Counted from the stretch's first letter, positions 5,538 through 13,457 are shown. The stretch: 13,567 nt of DNA from Thermoplasmata archaeon (GCA_030064695.1 JASHYV010000123.1:1-13567); one strand, 5' to 3'. The notes: generated from the letters alone by a model not told the origin. A program made the numbers and translations.

Positions 5538-7744
5538 GCGCCGCGATCCGCCCCGACGGCGCGGAGAAGCTCGCCGGCCGGGCGGTCTACGGGACCGACC
5601 TCGATCTCCCGGGGATGCTCTGGGCCGTGCTGGTCCCGGCACCGGTCGCGCACGGTCGGATCCGCCGGCTCGACCTCGCTCCCGTCGCCGACGAACCCGG
5701 CGCGATCGCCGTCGGACCGGCCGAGCTCGCGGCGCTGCTCCCGGACGCGCACGGCGATCCGGATCGCCCCCTCTTCCCCCCTCACGAGATCGTCTATCGT
5801 CACCAGCCGATCGCGGCGGTCGCCGCGCCGTCGCTCGCGGCCGCCCGCCGCGCGGCCGCGCTCGTCCGGGTCGACGTCGAGGAACGCCCGGCGATCGTGG
5901 ACCTCGAGTCGGTCTTCCCGGAGTGGCCGGGCTCGGCGGTCGGCGACTCGCCCCACATCGCGGCGCATGTCCGGGCCCGGCACGGCCCGGTCGACGACGC
6001 GTTCGCCGGCGCCGACACGGTGGTGCGCGAGACGTACCGGACCGGGAGCATCCACCAGGTCGCGATGGAGCCCCACGCCTGCCTCGCCGAGCGGACCCCG
6101 GAGGGCTTCCGGGTCCGGACCTCGACGCAGAGCCCGTTCGGCGTGCGCGAGGACGCCGCGTCGATCCTCGGGGTGCCCGAGTCCTCCATCGTCGTCGAGG
6201 GGACCTGGGTCGGCGGCGGCTTCGGAGGCAAGGGCGCCTCGCTGCTCGAACCCTACGCCATGGTCCTCGCCGCGGCCGCCCGGGCTCCCGTGCGGCTCGC
6301 GCTCACCTACGAGGAGGAGTTCGCGCTCGGCCGGACCACGTTGCCCGCGGTGGTGCGGTTCGAGACCGCCGTCCGGGGCGGCCGCATCGCGGCCCGCCGG
6401 GTCCGGCTCCTGCTGGATGTCGGAGCCTCGTTGCCGGGACGGGACTTCGCGACCGGATACTCGATCGGGTTCCTGCTCGGGCCGTACCGGACGCCGGCGT
6501 TCGAGATCGAGGGGTACGCGGTCCGGACGAACAAGCCGCCGTTCGGCCCCCACCGCGCGCCGTTCGCCCCGCAGTGCGCGTTCATGGTCGAGTCGCATCT
6601 GGGCGAGGTGGCCCGGCGGGTCGGCGCCGACCCGGAGGCGTTCCGGGCCGAGCATCTCTGGCGGGCCGGGGACCGGACCGCGCTCGGCCAGACCGTCGGG
6701 CCGTTCGGGCTGGGCGCGGCGCTGGAAGAGGCCCGGGCGACGGCCCGTCGCTGGCGCGCCGAGGCGGCCCCCGGCCGAGGGGTCGGGGTCGGCGTCGGGT
6801 TCTGGTCGACGTCGACGGGCGCGGGGGGCGAGGTCCAGCTCCGGCTCTCCCCGACCGAACTCACCGTCCTCGAGGGCGAGCGGGAGATCGGCAGCGGCAG
6901 CGTCGTGGTCGGGGTGCGGGCCGTCGCCGCGCGGGCGACCGGACTCCCGACGGACCGGATCCGGATCGAGTACGGCGACACCGCCCGAGCCCCGTTCGAC
7001 TCGGGGGTCTACGGGAGCCGTACGACGGCGGCGATGGGCCGAGCCGTCACCGAGGCGTGGGCCGCGATGCGCCGTACGCTCCGGGAGCGTCTCGCCCTCC
7101 CCGCGGAATCGGAGCTCGTCCTCGTGGAGCGCTCCGGCGAGATCGCGGCGCTGGGACCGAAGGGCGCGGTGGCGATCCGCACGGTGCTGACCGAGCGGGA
7201 GCGGGCCGAGGGGGGCCTCGAGGCGAAGGGCCGCCACTTCGGTCAGGGCGGGGTGCTCGACGAGTCTCGCGTGGTCGAGGGCAGCTTCTACCCGTACACC
7301 GACTTCACGGGCGCCGCCCACGTCGCCCAGGTGAGCGTCGACCGCGAGACCGGGGCGGTCCGGGTCGAGCGGTACGCTGCCTTCCACGACATCGGCACCG
7401 TGGTCGATTCCGCCTCGGCGCGGGCCCAGGTCGAGGGGGGCATCGCGATGGGGCTCGGCACCGCGCTCACGGAGGAGGCGATCTGGTCCGACGACGGCCG
7501 GCTCGAGAACGCGGGGCTCCTCGACTACCGGATCCCGACGCTCGGCGAGGTGCCGCCGATCGAGGTGACGTTCGTGACCGGCCATGCGGGCGCCGGCCCG
7601 TTCGGGGCGAAGGGGCTTGGGGAGCCGCCGATCGTGCCGGTGCCGGCGACCGTCGCGGCCGCGGTGGCCGATGCGACCGGCGCGCACGTCACGGAGCTCC
7701 CGCTCACGGCCGAGCGGGTGGCACGAGCGCTTAAGCTCCTCTGA
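5534..7744 (+). CDS. Molybdenum hydroxylase molybdopterin-binding (large) subunit, CoxL/XdhA family
   Basis: Catalytic subunit (736 aa) carrying the molybdenum cofactor. The N-terminal ald/xan domain starts with IRPDGAEKLAGRAVYGTDL. Cofactor motifs follow: MEPHACL at 178-184, TQSPFGVRE at 198-206, GGGFGGK at 227-233, GPHRAPFAPQ at 338-347, the GDTARAPFDSGVYGSRT stretch at 481-497, QVEGGIAMGLGTALTEE at 632-648 and GAKGLGEPP at 691-699, in which E697 is the expected catalytic base. The active-site loop lacks AYRCSFR, so this is not a form I CO dehydrogenase; the substrate (purine, aldehyde or another heterocycle) cannot be read from the sequence. The usual GQG segment is GSGS here (453-456). 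A good Shine-Dalgarno (GGAGG at 5522-5526) precedes the ATG. Maturation factors for the cofactor are not in the window. Confidence 0.94.
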   Translation: MSAAIRPDGAEKLAGRAVYGTDLDLPGMLWAVLVPAPVAHGRIRRLDLAPVADEPGAIAVGPAELAALLPDAHGDPDRPLFPPHEIVYRHQPIAAVAAPSLAAARRAAALVRVDVEERPAIVDLESVFPEWPGSAVGDSPHIAAHVRARHGPVDDAFAGADTVVRETYRTGSIHQVAMEPHACLAERTPEGFRVRTSTQSPFGVREDAASILGVPESSIVVEGTWVGGGFGGKGASLLEPYAMVLAAAARAPVRLALTYEEEFALGRTTLPAVVRFETAVRGGRIAARRVRLLLDVGASLPGRDFATGYSIGFLLGPYRTPAFEIEGYAVRTNKPPFGPHRAPFAPQCAFMVESHLGEVARRVGADPEAFRAEHLWRAGDRTALGQTVGPFGLGAALEEARATARRWRAEAAPGRGVGVGVGFWSTSTGAGGEVQLRLSPTELTVLEGEREIGSGSVVVGVRAVAARATGLPTDRIRIEYGDTARAPFDSGVYGSRTTAAMGRAVTEAWAAMRRTLRERLALPAESELVLVERSGEIAALGPKGAVAIRTVLTERERAEGGLEAKGRHFGQGGVLDESRVVEGSFYPYTDFTGAAHVAQVSVDRETGAVRVERYAAFHDIGTVVDSASARAQVEGGIAMGLGTALTEEAIWSDDGRLENAGLLDYRIPTLGEVPPIEVTFVTGHAGAGPFGAKGLGEPPIVPVPATVAAAVADATGAHVTELPLTAERVARALKLL
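7730..7735 (+). promoter_or_regulatory. BoxA-like CTTAAG before the purP-like gene
   Basis: CTTAAG lies inside the last codons of the hydroxylase large subunit and is centred about 26 bp before the ATG at 7759. At the usual BoxA spacing this puts transcription start on that ATG (leaderless). The same hexamer occurs in the corresponding place before nadA. Function is inferred; read-through from the upstream genes is equally possible. Confidence 0.35.
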
Positions 7745-7758
7745 CGGTGCCCGGGGCG

Positions 7759-8916
7759 ATGCCGATCCCCCCGGCAGAGATCCAGGCCCTCGTGGCCCGA
7801 TATCCCCGTTCCCCGGTCGTGGGGACGATCGGCTCGCACGCCGCGCTCGACGTCGCCGACGGCGCGGTGACCGAAGGCTTCCGCAGCCTCGTGCTCGCCC
7901 AGGCCGGACGCGAGCGGACGTACGCCCGCTATTTCCGGACCGTCCGCGGGTCCGACGGGGTCCGACGTCGCGGCTGCGTCGACGAGGTCCGGGTCTGGCC
8001 CCGGTTCGACCAGATCCTGGTCCCCGAGGAGCAGGAGCGGCTGCGCTCCGAGGGGGTGCTGCTCGTCCCGAACCGCGCGTTGAGCTCCTACGTCGACCTC
8101 ACCGCGATCGAGAACGACTTGAAAGTGCCGATCGTCGGCTCGCGCGCCCTCCTCCGGATCGAGGAGCGGAGCGAGCGGGAGAACTACTACACGCTCCTGG
8201 AGCGCGCCGGGATCCGGAGCCCGAAGGCGATCGCCTCCCCCGACCGGATCGATCGGCTCGCGATGGTGAAGCTGCCCCATGCGACGCGACGCCTGGAGCG
8301 GGGGTTCTTCACGGCCGCCTCGCCGGACGAGTTCCGCACGAAGTCGAAGGCGCTCCTCGACCGGGCGACGATCACCGCGGAGGACCTCGCCCGGGCGAGG
8401 ATCGAGGAGTACGTGCTCGGCCCGGTCTTCAACTTCAATTTCTTCTTGTCGCCGCTCGCGCCGCCCGAGGAGGCGCTCGAGCTCCTCGGGATCGACGACC
8501 GGCGCGAGAGCAACCTGGACGGCCTGGTGCGGCTGCCCGCCGACCAGCAGCTCGAGCTCCCGCCCAAGCACCGGATTCCGGAGTACAACGTCGTGGGGCA
8601 CGGATCGCTCACCGTCCGCGAGTCGATCCTGGAGGGGGTCTTCGAGATCGGCGAGCAGTTCGTGGACGCGGCCCGCGCGCGCTACCCGCCCGGCATCGTG
8701 GGACCGTTCTGCCTGCAGACCTGCCTCGATCCGGCCGGACGCCCCACGGTGTTCGACGTCGCCGTCCGGATCGGCGGGGGCACGAACGTCCACCTCGCGC
8801 TCGGGCACGCCTACGGGAACGCGCTCTACCGGGAGCCGATGAGCTCGGGGCGGCGGATCGCCCGGGAGATCCGTCTTGCCGTCGACGCGGGGCGTCTCGC
8901 GGAGATCGTCACGTGA
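7759..8916 (+). CDS. purP: PurP-family ATP-grasp ligase (FAICAR synthetase-like), divergent
   Basis: Relative of the archaeal enzyme that joins formate to AICAR using ATP, giving FAICAR in purine synthesis. Over 385 residues it follows Methanocaldococcus PurP closely in layout: TIGSHAALD at 23-31 with the conserved His, GVLLVPNRALSSYVDL at 99-114, IEEYVLGPVFNFNFFLSP at 215-232, ELLGIDDRRESNLDGLVRLP at 241-260, YPPGIVGPFCLQT at 309-321 and FDVAVRIGGGTN at 332-343. The glycine-rich loop differs: PHATRRLERGFF (173-184) replaces PGARGGRGYF as I recall it. This may therefore be a second PurP subfamily with another substrate. The ATG at 7759 was preferred over the in-frame GTG at 7747 because it matches the known N-terminus (M-x-x-x-x-E-I). 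Its TGA overlaps the GTG of the next gene by 4 nt. Confidence 0.85.
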   Translation: MPIPPAEIQALVARYPRSPVVGTIGSHAALDVADGAVTEGFRSLVLAQAGRERTYARYFRTVRGSDGVRRRGCVDEVRVWPRFDQILVPEEQERLRSEGVLLVPNRALSSYVDLTAIENDLKVPIVGSRALLRIEERSERENYYTLLERAGIRSPKAIASPDRIDRLAMVKLPHATRRLERGFFTAASPDEFRTKSKALLDRATITAEDLARARIEEYVLGPVFNFNFFLSPLAPPEEALELLGIDDRRESNLDGLVRLPADQQLELPPKHRIPEYNVVGHGSLTVRESILEGVFEIGEQFVDAARARYPPGIVGPFCLQTCLDPAGRPTVFDVAVRIGGGTNVHLALGHAYGNALYREPMSSGRRIAREIRLAVDAGRLAEIVT

Positions 8917-10097
8917 GCGCGACGGCGCCTCCCGCCGCGGCCGCGGCGTTGCTTCGCACCCCGCTCTTCGAGTTCCATCAGCGACACGGGGCCCACCTGG
9001 TGCCGTTCGCCGGCTGGGAGATGCCGCTCTACTACTCCTCGATCCTGGCGGAGCATCGCGCCGTCCGGGAAGGCGCGGGGCTCTTCGACGTGAGCCACAT
9101 GGGCCTCCTCACCGTCGAGGGCGTCCGGGCGGCCGAGCTCCTCGCCCGGCGCACCACCGCGAACGTCCCGGCGATCAAGCCCGGCCAGGCCCGGTACACG
9201 TTCCTGCTGGAGGCCGGCGGCAAGATCGTCGACGACCTCCTGATCACCCGGCTCGATCCCGGCGACGAGCTCGCGCGGTCGTTCCTCGTCATCCCCAACG
9301 CCGCGCGCGCGGACGAGATCGAGGAGATCTTGCGGCAGCACCGGTACCCGGACACGACGATCCACCGGTTCAACGACCGGGCCGCGCTGCTCGCGGTCCA
9401 GGGCCCCCGGTCCCGCTCGCTCCTGGAGTCGACGTTCGGCTGGTCGCTCGCCGCGCTCGGCTTCTACCGGGCGGCGTGGTTCCCGCTCGACGGCGGCGCG
9501 GGCGCGACCGGTCACCTCGGGCCCCGGCCGCCGGACGGCCTCGGCACGGAGGTCCTCGTGAGCCGGACCGGCTACACGGGGGAGCTGGGCTACGAACTCC
9601 TCGTGCGCTCGGACCGGGCGGACGCGCTCGCCGAGCGGATCGTAGCGGCCGGCGCCCTGCCGACGGGACTGGGCGCCCGCGACACGCTGCGGCTCGAGAA
9701 GGGGTTCCTCCTCTCCGGGCAGGAGTTCCACCGGGACCGGAGCCCGCTCGAGGCCGGGCAGGACCGGTTCGTCGACTTCGATCACCTGTTCGTCGGCCGT
9801 CCCGCGCTCGAGAAGGAGAAGGCGGAAGGACCGGCAGAGCGGCTCGTGGGGATCGAGGTCGAGACCGAGGGCGCGATCCCCCGGCACGGCACGGTCGTCC
9901 GGGGGCCGGGCGGGGTGACGACGGCGGCGACCAGCGGCGGCCTGTCCCCGGGGCTGGGGCATGGTATCGCGCTCGCCTTCCTGCCGCGCGCGCTCGCGAC
10001 GCCGGGCACCGAGCTGAGCCTCGAGATCCGCGGCCGGCCGGTGCCGGGCCGGGTCGTCGCGCTCCCGTTCGTGCCCGCGCGCACGGCACACCCCTAA
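8913..10097 (+). CDS. gcvT: Aminomethyltransferase, GcvT family (glycine cleavage T-protein)
   Basis: A 394-residue T-protein-like enzyme. Canonical GcvT transfers the methylene group from the aminomethyl-lipoyl H-protein to tetrahydrofolate, releasing ammonia. Motifs in order: HLVPFAGWEMPLYY at 28-41, LFDVSHMG at 57-64, GGKIVDDLLI at 102-111 (D107/D108 covering the catalytic Asp), RTGYTGELGYEL at 218-229, GLGARDTLRLEKG at 252-264, FVGRPAL at 293-299 and the C-terminal barrel with SGGLSPGLGHGIALAF at 341-356. Length fits the family. It starts at a GTG overlapping the preceding TGA, with GGAGAT upstream; the first 14 residues are an Ala-rich extension. No gcvH or gcvP lies nearby, so a glycine-cleavage role is likely but not shown; GcvT relatives also act on other methylated substrates. 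The TAA stop sits inside the BoxA-like patch of the next gene. Confidence 0.9.
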   Translation: MSATAPPAAAAALLRTPLFEFHQRHGAHLVPFAGWEMPLYYSSILAEHRAVREGAGLFDVSHMGLLTVEGVRAAELLARRTTANVPAIKPGQARYTFLLEAGGKIVDDLLITRLDPGDELARSFLVIPNAARADEIEEILRQHRYPDTTIHRFNDRAALLAVQGPRSRSLLESTFGWSLAALGFYRAAWFPLDGGAGATGHLGPRPPDGLGTEVLVSRTGYTGELGYELLVRSDRADALAERIVAAGALPTGLGARDTLRLEKGFLLSGQEFHRDRSPLEAGQDRFVDFDHLFVGRPALEKEKAEGPAERLVGIEVETEGAIPRHGTVVRGPGGVTTAATSGGLSPGLGHGIALAFLPRALATPGTELSLEIRGRPVPGRVVALPFVPARTAHP

Positions 10098-10101
10098 ATA
10101 C
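10094..10101 (+). promoter_or_regulatory. BoxA/TATA-like element for the STAND ATPase gene
   Basis: CTAAATAC is an AT-rich island overlapping the gcvT TAA stop (10095-10097). Its centre is about 35 bp before the ATG at 10133, predicting a leader of about 9 nt. A 35-bp intergenic gap here, in a stretch where the other junctions overlap or nearly touch, supports a new transcription unit. Confidence 0.5.
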
Positions 10102-10132
10102 CACGAACGGGCCATTAGCTCGGCGGAAATCG

Positions 10133-12565
10133 ATGGCGGCCGAGGCCGGGAGCGGCCGACCGTTCGTCGGACGGGTGGACGCCGTCGAGGCGCTCCATCG
10201 CCGGTTCGAGGACGCTCGCGCGGGCAACGGGGGCGTGACCCTGCTGGTCGGCGAGACGGGCGTCGGGAAGTCGACGCTTGTCGAGGACCTGGTCCGCGAC
10301 ATGCGGGGCCGGGGGATCCGCGTCCTCGAGGGACGTGCGCCGCCGCTCGACGCGCCGCCGCCGTTCGCGCTGATCCGCTCCGCGCTCGAGAGCGCCCGCG
10401 AGGAGCTCTCGCACGACTCCCCGCTCGTGGGCGGCCGGATGGGGGCGTCGCCACTCGGGGCCGACGGCTTCCTGATCGGCTTCGCGCCGCGCCTGGATGA
10501 CGGCAGCCTGGTCGCGCCGGTCAAGATCGAGGAGCGGCTCTTGGACGCCCTGGGCGAGGCGGACGAGCGACCCGACGCCGCGCGGGACCCCCTGATGGCC
10601 GGGATCGCGGAGCAGTTCCTCGAGTTCACGCGCCGCGGGCCCACCGTGCTGGTGCTCGAGGACCTCCACCGCGCCGACGAGCCGTCGCTGGGGGCGATCG
10701 AGTACCTGGCCCGCCAGCTGCAGAACCGGCCCCTCTGGATCCTGGCCACGGTGCGGCCGCCGTCGCTGCTCTCGCCGGCCTGGCGGACCCGGCTCGAGAC
10801 GTTCGAGACCGGGACCGGGGCGCGACGGATCCTGCTCCGGCCGTTCACCTCGGGCGAGGTCGCCGACTACCTGCACCACCGCGAGCCGGGCCGGGCGTTC
10901 TCGAACGAGGAGATCACCCGCCGCTACTCCGAGACCGGCGGGAACCCGCTGCTCCTGGAGCAGCTCGATCGCCGCCTGCGCACGCCGGGGGAGGCGCTCG
11001 CCGCCCCCACCGGCGAGACCGCGGTCCAGGCGGTGAACGGGCTCGACGAGGAAGCCCAGCGGACGATCGCCGTCGCCTCGGTCCTCGGCTCGCAGTTCCC
11101 CTTCTCGCTGCTCCTCCGGGCCAGCGGCGAGGACGAGGAGCGCTTGGCCGAGATCGTCGACCGGCTCGTCGGCCGGGGCCTCTTGCTCGAGCGGCCCGGC
11201 GAGCTGCTCGCCTTCGTCGACGACCCGTCGCGCGAGCAGATCTACGGGCAGCTCACCGAGAGCCGCCGCCGGTTCCTCCACCACCGGGCCGGCGAGGCGC
11301 TCGAGGCGACCGGCGCCGCGGACTTCTCGACGATCTACGCGCTGGCGCGCCACTACTACCTCGGCAAGGTCGACGAGAAGTCGGTCCAGTTCAACCGCGC
11401 CGCCGCGGAGATCGCGGACCGGGCGTTCGCGCCCGAGATCGCGCGGGAGCACCTCGCGCGCGCGCTCGAGAGCTACCGACGCCTGAAGCCCGACGACTGG
11501 GACGGGGAGACGGAGCTCGTGATCGAGCTCGCCCAGGCGGTCGACCAGGTCGGGGAGCTCAAGGAGGCGGAGGCGCTCCTCCGCGGGCACCTCGCCCGAC
11601 GGGGATTGCGGAGCCGGCTGCAGCCGCACATCCTCGCGCTGCTGCAGCTGTACCTCGCCCGCATCTTGACCGACCGCGGCGAGTGGCGCGAGGCCGAGAA
11701 GCTCACCCACGGCGTCCTCGAAGGCAAGGACCTCTCGGACCATCCGCTCCTGCTGGCGCGGCTCCACCACCTGCGCGGCGAGGCGCTGTACTACGAGGGC
11801 CGGTACGAGGAGGCGCTCGCCGAGCACACGGAGGAGCTCCGCCTCGCCCGGGCGAGCGGCAACGAGCGGGCGACCGCGCTCGGCCTCGTGCGCCGCGCGA
11901 GCGTGCTCGCGATGATGGGCCAGACCGAGAAGGCGCTCGAGGAGGGCCGGGAGGCGTCGCGCGCGCTCGAGCGGCTGGGCGACTTCCGCGAGGCGGCGCA
12001 CGCCCACCTCTTCCTCGGCGTCGTCACGCTGAGCGTGAAGGGGCCGACCCCGCGGTACGCCGAGTCGCTGAGCGAGTTCGCGGAGGCGATCCGGCTCGCC
12101 GAGCAGTCCCACGACCTGCGCCGCGTGGGCTGGGCGCTCTTCAACACGGCCGACATCCTGCGGGAGGTGGGTCGCCTCGACGAGGCGATCGAGAAGAACC
12201 AGCGCTCCCGCGAGGTGCTGGAGCGGATCGGGGACCGCTTCGGGCTCGTCCAGTCGACGATCGTCTCCGGGAAGATCGCCCTCGACCGGGGCGAGTACGA
12301 CCGCGCCGAGTCGGAGCTCCTGGAGGCGTACCGGATCGTGCGGGAGTTGAAGGCCCCGGCCGACGAGGTGGAAGTGCTGCTGCGGCTCGCCCAACTCTCC
12401 TACGCGCGCGGCGACCGGGCGTCGGCCCGCCGGCGGGTCGCCGAGCTCGAGCGGCAGAACCTGCCCGCCCTCCGGCCCGACGTCGTCGCCGACTTCGAGC
12501 GCTTGAAGGGGGCCCTCGCCGAGAAGGACCCCAGCGACCATGGCTCCCCGCGTCGCGCCCGGTAG
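10133..12565 (+). CDS. STAND-type AAA ATPase with C-terminal TPR repeats
   Basis: An 810-residue signalling-type ATPase. An N-terminal PFVGR box (10-14) opens the NTPase domain, with Walker A GETGVGKST at 40-48, Walker B VLVLEDLHRAD at 172-182 and the STAND marker GGNPLLLEQL at 269-278, then a winged-helix-like region to about 390. The rest is helical TPR-like repeats, seen around 466-490, 508-531, 551-577, 589-617, 671-701, 712-742 and 752-773 (for example YYEGRYEEALAEHTEELRLA). Such proteins (MalT-like) use the repeats as a sensor or scaffold; the partner is unknown. No C-terminal DNA-binding domain is visible, unlike MalT. The frame is open far upstream, but the ATG at 10133 follows a promoter-like patch and precedes the conserved domain. 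nadC overlaps its last 26 nt. Confidence 0.92.
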   Translation: MAAEAGSGRPFVGRVDAVEALHRRFEDARAGNGGVTLLVGETGVGKSTLVEDLVRDMRGRGIRVLEGRAPPLDAPPPFALIRSALESAREELSHDSPLVGGRMGASPLGADGFLIGFAPRLDDGSLVAPVKIEERLLDALGEADERPDAARDPLMAGIAEQFLEFTRRGPTVLVLEDLHRADEPSLGAIEYLARQLQNRPLWILATVRPPSLLSPAWRTRLETFETGTGARRILLRPFTSGEVADYLHHREPGRAFSNEEITRRYSETGGNPLLLEQLDRRLRTPGEALAAPTGETAVQAVNGLDEEAQRTIAVASVLGSQFPFSLLLRASGEDEERLAEIVDRLVGRGLLLERPGELLAFVDDPSREQIYGQLTESRRRFLHHRAGEALEATGAADFSTIYALARHYYLGKVDEKSVQFNRAAAEIADRAFAPEIAREHLARALESYRRLKPDDWDGETELVIELAQAVDQVGELKEAEALLRGHLARRGLRSRLQPHILALLQLYLARILTDRGEWREAEKLTHGVLEGKDLSDHPLLLARLHHLRGEALYYEGRYEEALAEHTEELRLARASGNERATALGLVRRASVLAMMGQTEKALEEGREASRALERLGDFREAAHAHLFLGVVTLSVKGPTPRYAESLSEFAEAIRLAEQSHDLRRVGWALFNTADILREVGRLDEAIEKNQRSREVLERIGDRFGLVQSTIVSGKIALDRGEYDRAESELLEAYRIVRELKAPADEVEVLLRLAQLSYARGDRASARRRVAELERQNLPALRPDVVADFERLKGALAEKDPSDHGSPRRAR

Positions 12566-13442
12566 GGGCCGACGCGGCGGGCCCGGCCTCGCCGCGCTCG
12601 CGCGTCGGGCCCTCGAAGAGGACCGCTGGCGGGAGGACCGGACGAGCCGCGCGCTGCTGCCCGCCGACCTCCGCGTCCGGGCTCGCCTGGTCGCCCAGGC
12701 GTCCGGGACCCTCTCGGGGATCGCCGCGGCGCGGGCGGTCGCCGCCGTGGCCCGCCTCACGGTCCTCTCGGCCGGGCGGAACGGGAGACGGGTGCGCCCC
12801 GGCTCGGTCGTCCTCCGGGTCGAGGGCCGGGCGCGCGCCGTGCTGGCGGCCGAGCGGACGATGCTCAACTTCCTGATGCATGCGAGCGGCGTCGCCACAG
12901 CGACGCGCCGGGCCGTCGAGGGCGCACGCGGCGCCCGCCGCCCGCTCGAGGTCTGGGGCACGCGGAAGACGCTCCCCGGACTCCGCGACCTCGAGAAGCA
13001 GGCGATCGTCGACGGCGGAGGGCGGCCCCACCGGCGCGACCTCCGCGACGCGATCCTCGTGAAGAGCCCGCATCTCGCCCTCCGTCCGCTGGCGGCGGCC
13101 GTGCGTCGAGCCCGGGACGCCGCGCGCGGACGGGAGCGCGTGGAGGTCGAGGTCCGCTCCGGACGGGAGGCGCTCGTCGCCGCCCGGGCGGGCGCCGACG
13201 CGCTGCTCCTGGACAACCTCTCGCCCCGCCGGGCCCGCGCGGTCGTGCGGTCCTTGGAGCGCGCCGGGCTGCGGGCCGGCCGGTGGATCGAGCTCTCGGG
13301 CGGCGTCCGGCCCGAGACGGTGCGCCGCTACCGCCGCGTGGGCGCCGACGCGGTGTCGATCGGCGCGCTCACGCACTCCGCCCCGGCGCTCCCGTTCCAC
13401 CTCGAGCTCGAGGCGGCCGGCTTAAGACGCCCCCGACCCTAG
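12540..13442 (+). CDS. nadC: Nicotinate-nucleotide pyrophosphorylase (carboxylating), quinolinate phosphoribosyltransferase
   Basis: Converts quinolinate and PRPP to nicotinate mononucleotide, CO2 and pyrophosphate in de novo NAD synthesis. Over 300 residues the family motifs are in order: ERTMLNFLMHASGVAT at 105-120, TRKTLPGLRDLEKQAI at 141-156 (R142 and K143 binding substrate), DGGGRPHRRDLRDAILVK at 158-175 with H164, R165 and K175, VEVEV at 201-205, LLLDNLSP at 222-229, IELSGGVRPETVRRY at 250-264 and ADAVSIGALTHS at 269-280. The usual K-x-N-H is KSPH (175-178). It is Arg- and Ala-rich, as expected at this GC. The ATG at 12540 lies inside the end of the ATPase gene (26-nt overlap), with AAGGA about a dozen bases upstream. 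nadA follows 15 nt after its TAG. Confidence 0.95.
   Translation: MAPRVAPGRGRRGGPGLAALARRALEEDRWREDRTSRALLPADLRVRARLVAQASGTLSGIAAARAVAAVARLTVLSAGRNGRRVRPGSVVLRVEGRARAVLAAERTMLNFLMHASGVATATRRAVEGARGARRPLEVWGTRKTLPGLRDLEKQAIVDGGGRPHRRDLRDAILVKSPHLALRPLAAAVRRARDAARGRERVEVEVRSGREALVAARAGADALLLDNLSPRRARAVVRSLERAGLRAGRWIELSGGVRPETVRRYRRVGADAVSIGALTHSAPALPFHLELEAAGLRRPRP
13421..13426 (+). promoter_or_regulatory. BoxA-like CTTAAG before nadA
   Basis: CTTAAG lies in the last codons of nadC, centred 34 bp before the nadA ATG. It forces the rare codons TTA (Leu) and AGA (Arg) into a gene that otherwise uses GC-rich synonyms, which argues for a constraint other than coding. Promoter function is inferred. 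Confidence 0.4.
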
Positions 13443-13457
13443 AACGCCGGAACCCCC

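Noticed and set aside
5369..7687. 772-codon minus-strand open frame opposite the hydroxylase large subunit
   Set aside because: Low-complexity and charged, with no motifs; the plus strand has complete molybdopterin-binding motifs.
5534..7744. Form I aerobic CO dehydrogenase (coxMSL)
   Set aside because: The gene set matches the family, but the diagnostic AYRCSFR loop with its Cys is missing, so CO oxidation is not supported.
10115..13216. 1033-codon open frame on the minus strand opposite the ATPase and nadC
   Set aside because: No recognisable domain, biased composition, and it lies across two genes with clear motifs on the plus strand. It is a GC-driven shadow frame.
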